Positions 61,688-64,000 of a stretch of 64,000 nt of DNA are shown here, piece after piece. Each line of letters starts with the position of its first letter. Within the stretch, counting starts at the first letter, position 1. Under the pieces are notes generated by a model that saw nothing but the letters and a program-made list of their open reading frames with translations, had not been told where the DNA came from and ran no database searches. The translations under genes were made by a program, and so were the position numbers. The stretch is from Schaedlerella arabinosiphila (GTDB taxonomy: Bacteria; Bacillota; Clostridia; Lachnospirales; Lachnospiraceae), in the NCBI RefSeq assembly GCF_003885045.1, contig NZ_RHJS01000002.1, positions 2,046,001 through 2,110,000 of the forward strand, given 5' to 3'.

Positions 61688-62401
61688 TTACCTTGCAGCG
61701 CTTTGTTTTCTGACCCTGACCATACAGAAGATGCTCAACGCCAGACAAATGCCCAGCCCTGTCAGAAAGAAGCCCCCGATCCGAAGCACCATGTCAAAAA
61801 ACAGGCCCTCCGGCAGCATCCGGATCATGTAGTCCGTGGCCGGGTCAAACAGCCACAGGTCATTGTCAAAAAAGATCTCATGGAACTTCGTAAACACCGC
61901 GTTGAAATCCCTTGCCACGGCGATTCCCAAAAGCAGGATGCACACTGCCAGAACCCCCAGCGTCGCCTGAAAACTTCCCGCCAGGGTCTTCCACATGTCT
62001 TTTCTGCATACAAATGCCAGCAGCGCCAGAGCCGCCGCCAGCACGGCCGACGCCCATCTGCGCAGGGAGAGGCCGCCGAGAAAGAGCACCTGCACGTCCT
62101 CCATGTGCAGCCGGTCCTGTTCATTGAAAAAATCCTGCCGGACACCTTCCACCGTGGTCACCACGCTTAAGCGCTCCCTGTCCCCTTTGAGATATGCCAT
62201 CATCTCCCGGGTCACATACATGGCGTCCTCCATCTCCATATCCAGAGCTTTCAGCACCTGGTATTTTGTGTACTCCCGTTCGTAAACGCCGAAGTCCAGA
62301 TACATTGCCGCCTGGAAGCTGCTGATCAGCAAAATGACCACCGCGGCGGCAGAAGCCGCCACCCCTGAAATCCACCGTAATCCGTTCATGTCCTGCCTCA
62401 T
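61688..62401 (-). CDS. DUF1461 / TIGR01906-type integral membrane protein
   Basis: A 237-residue protein with four membrane helices (about 10-35, 108-128, 143-165, 200-225) and an extracytoplasmic loop in between (about 36-105) rich in charged residues. The order of helices and the YEREYTKYQVLKALDME loop match the TIGR01906 family of clostridial membrane proteins, with no known function. It lies between pyruvate kinase and purL, separated from both by gaps, so it is likely a single gene. Confidence 0.8.
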   Translation of the reverse strand: MRQDMNGLRWISGVAASAAAVVILLISSFQAAMYLDFGVYEREYTKYQVLKALDMEMEDAMYVTREMMAYLKGDRERLSVVTTVEGVRQDFFNEQDRLHMEDVQVLFLGGLSLRRWASAVLAAALALLAFVCRKDMWKTLAGSFQATLGVLAVCILLLGIAVARDFNAVFTKFHEIFFDNDLWLFDPATDYMIRMLPEGLFFDMVLRIGGFFLTGLGICLALSIFCMVRVRKQSAAR

Positions 62402-62435
62402 TTCCTGTGTTCTGCCGTGTGTTCCAAATCCTGTG

Positions 62436-62519
62436 CCTTATAAAACGGCCGCATGGCCATAATGGGATGCCCTTGGGGTATACCTTATAAAACGGCTGCA
62501 TGGCCATAATGGGGTGCCC
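62436..62519. repeat. two 37-bp direct repeats with 47-bp period
   Basis: CCTTATAAAACGGC is followed in both copies (62436-62472 and 62483-62519) by a shared GCATGGCCATAATGGG segment; 35 of 37 bases agree. The repeats lie between the pyruvate kinase terminator and the DUF1461 gene. Each holds the palindrome ATGGCCAT. Role unknown; a regulator site is possible. Confidence 0.7.
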
Positions 62520-62564
62520 CCGAGTATGAGATACAAAACGTATGCCGCCCCCGCAGCGGTACGC

Positions 62565-62609
62565 AAAATCCTCTGAATATCCCGCCAAACGGGGCATTCA
62601 GAGGATTTT
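62565..62609 (-). terminator. terminator after pyruvate kinase
   Basis: AAAATCCTCTGAAT and ATTCAGAGGATTTT pair perfectly (14 bp), with an inner CCCG/CGGG stem and T after the stem on both strands. Confidence 0.9.
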
Positions 62610-62617
62610 TCCTGCCG

Positions 62618-64000
62618 TTACTCTATCGTGGCAATCCGCATCATGTTGCTTACCCCGCCGATCTCTTCCCGTACATTCGGTGACGGCATCCCTGCCGTAA
62701 GGACTACGATATCTCCCGTGTCCACAAACTGTTTTACCTGCGCAAGCTCTATCGCACCGTTACATACATCATCTGTTGTGCTGAATTCCAGAGATTTCAG
62801 CGGAGTGACCCCCCAGTAAATGGACATCCTGCGCAGCGCCCTGTCGCTGGGCGTCACCCCAAGGATCTCCTGCCTGGGTTTCATGTTGGATACATACCGT
62901 GTTGTGGCTCCGGACACCGACGGCGTAATGATACATTTTGCATTCAGGTTTGCCGCCGCCAGCACGGAGGAATACCCGATTGCCGTGGAAACGCTGGATT
63001 TAAGGTGGTCTCCCGCCTGGGCCAGCAAAATGTCATAATCCAGATGTTCTTCCGCGTTCTTTACGATGTGGACCATCATCTTCAATGCCTCCAGCGGATA
63101 TTTTCCCGCAGCCGTCTCGCCGGAGAGCATCACCGCGTCGGTGCCGTCATAGACCGCATTGGCAACGTCCGTCACCTCCGCACGGGTGGGACGTGGATTG
63201 CGGATCATGGAATCCAGCATCTGGGTCGCCGTGATCACGGTCTTGAAGTTATTTTTACACTTCTGAATGAGCATCTTCTGCAGATAGGGAAGCTCTTCCG
63301 CGGGAATCTCCACCCCTAAGTCTCCCCTGGCTACCATGATCCCGTCCGCAGCCCGGAGGATCTCATCAATGTTGCGGATGCCCTCCGCGTTCTCAATCTT
63401 GGCAATGATCGGAATATACTGTGCGTGGAGGGACTTGAGATAAGCCTTGATCTCCAGGATGCATTCCGCGTTGCGCACAAAAGAAGCCGCAATGAAATCA
63501 ATATCCTGCTCCACGCCAAATTTGATATCTTCCTTGTCCTTCTCCGTAATGGCCGGAAGCCGTACCGGCACGTTGGGGACATTGATTCCTTTGCGCTCTC
63601 CTAACTCCCCTCCGTTGAGGATGCGGCAGACAATGTCCTTCCCGTCCTTTTTCACCACTTCCAGCTCGATCAGACCGTCGTCAATCAGTATCTTCTTTCC
63701 CCGGTCCACATCCTCTGCCAGACCATCGTATGTGATGGATACCTTCTGGGCGTCCCCAGGGATATCCTCGGGGGTCAGCGTGATCATAGCGCCGGCCTCC
63801 AGCTTTACCTTTTTTGCGTCCTTCAATACACCTGTACGGATCTCCGGTCCCTTTGTATCCAACAGGATCGCCGTATTCGAATGTTCCTCCTCCCGGATCA
63901 TCTTGAGCATGTCCATCCTGGCCTTCTGTTCCGGATGGGTTCCATGTGAAAAATTAAAACGTGCCACATCCATCCCGCCCCGGATGATGCTGCGCAATAC
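62618..64000 (-). CDS. pyk: pyruvate kinase (N-terminus outside the window)
   Basis: About 460 residues are present; roughly the first 20 of the protein lie beyond the right edge. It transfers phosphate from phosphoenolpyruvate to ADP at the end of glycolysis. Visible are MDVARFNFSHGTH, the catalytic-lysine segment IPIIAKIENAEGI, MVARGDLGVEIP and the effector-domain tail. The chain ends soon after the C-domain without the extra PEP-utiliser-like domain seen in Bacillus pyruvate kinase. ITATQMLDSMIRNPRPTRAE gives the signature block. Confidence 0.95.
   Translation of the reverse strand, partial: VLRSIIRGGMDVARFNFSHGTHPEQKARMDMLKMIREEEHSNTAILLDTKGPEIRTGVLKDAKKVKLEAGAMITLTPEDIPGDAQKVSITYDGLAEDVDRGKKILIDDGLIELEVVKKDGKDIVCRILNGGELGERKGINVPNVPVRLPAITEKDKEDIKFGVEQDIDFIAASFVRNAECILEIKAYLKSLHAQYIPIIAKIENAEGIRNIDEILRAADGIMVARGDLGVEIPAEELPYLQKMLIQKCKNNFKTVITATQMLDSMIRNPRPTRAEVTDVANAVYDGTDAVMLSGETAAGKYPLEALKMMVHIVKNAEEHLDYDILLAQAGDHLKSSVSTAIGYSSVLAAANLNAKCIITPSVSGATTRYVSNMKPRQEILGVTPSDRALRRMSIYWGVTPLKSLEFSTTDDVCNGAIELAQVKQFVDTGDIVVLTAGMPSPNVREEIGGVSNMMRIATIE

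Noticed and set aside
1..64000. CRISPR arrays, tRNA or rRNA genes and complete insertion sequences
   Set aside because: No regularly spaced short repeats, cloverleaf-like sequences, rRNA or transposase genes were recognised on either strand by eye.

Overview
The window looks like chromosome of an anaerobic, spore-forming Firmicute, most likely a Lachnospiraceae (Clostridium cluster XIVa), carrying a conjugative-type element. The evidence is the class of genes (a SpoIVB-type sporulation protease, CotF-like spore coat proteins, a FolB-FolK fusion, a one-chain PurL with its glutaminase, an EF-G-like paralogue with a DTPGY G3 motif), strong AGGAGG ribosome sites, and a Gram-positive type IV secretion cluster of the kind common in gut clostridia. 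This is inferred from gene content; no rRNA is present to name the organism.

Layout. 1-2821: start of a sensor histidine kinase, two NAD(P)H:FMN-reductase-like flavoproteins, a small unknown protein and a divergent LysR regulator. 2931-27252: a long, almost entirely minus-strand block of conjugation genes. Reading in the direction of transcription: DUF5348 protein, a replication/HTH-like protein, a sigma-like protein, VirB2-like pilin candidate, VirB6-like channel protein, NlpC/P60-3D wall hydrolase, PrgI-type protein, VirB4 ATPase, three accessory proteins, VirD4 coupling ATPase, an S1-domain protein, a small protein, a lipoprotein, a 1533-residue thioester/CnaB wall-anchored adhesin, a membrane protein, a zinc-finger (DUF3268) protein with a long structured leader, a sigma factor and a signal peptidase I. 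No relaxase and no integrase lie in the window. 27248-28896: a Fic gene between two roughly 197-bp direct repeats. At 29058 a spoIVB-like gene is cut off exactly after the codon preceding its catalytic serine. I read this as one end of the integrated element; the other half of spoIVB is not in the window, so the element probably continues beyond the left edge.

30364-64000 is housekeeping chromosome: EF-G-like GTPase; tyrA-aroA; a three-gene XRE / ImmA-IrrE / PIN module inserted between aromatic and folate genes; a folate operon (folC, folE, HD protein, folP, folB-folK); a GPH-type sugar symporter; proB-proA; iron alcohol dehydrogenase; nicotinamidase-like hydrolase; a TetM-like GTPase fused to a YacP/Rae1-like NYN nuclease; argG; a membrane dipeptidase; a class I glutamine amidotransferase with two CotF-like genes; a four-gene ABC-2 exporter operon behind four 11-bp operator repeats; purL; a DUF1461 membrane protein; and pyruvate kinase running off the right edge.

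The points most worth following are the element junction inside spoIVB, the TetM-NYN fusion, the attenuator-like leader of the DUF3268 gene, the repeat-flanked Fic cassette, and the XRE/peptidase/PIN module.
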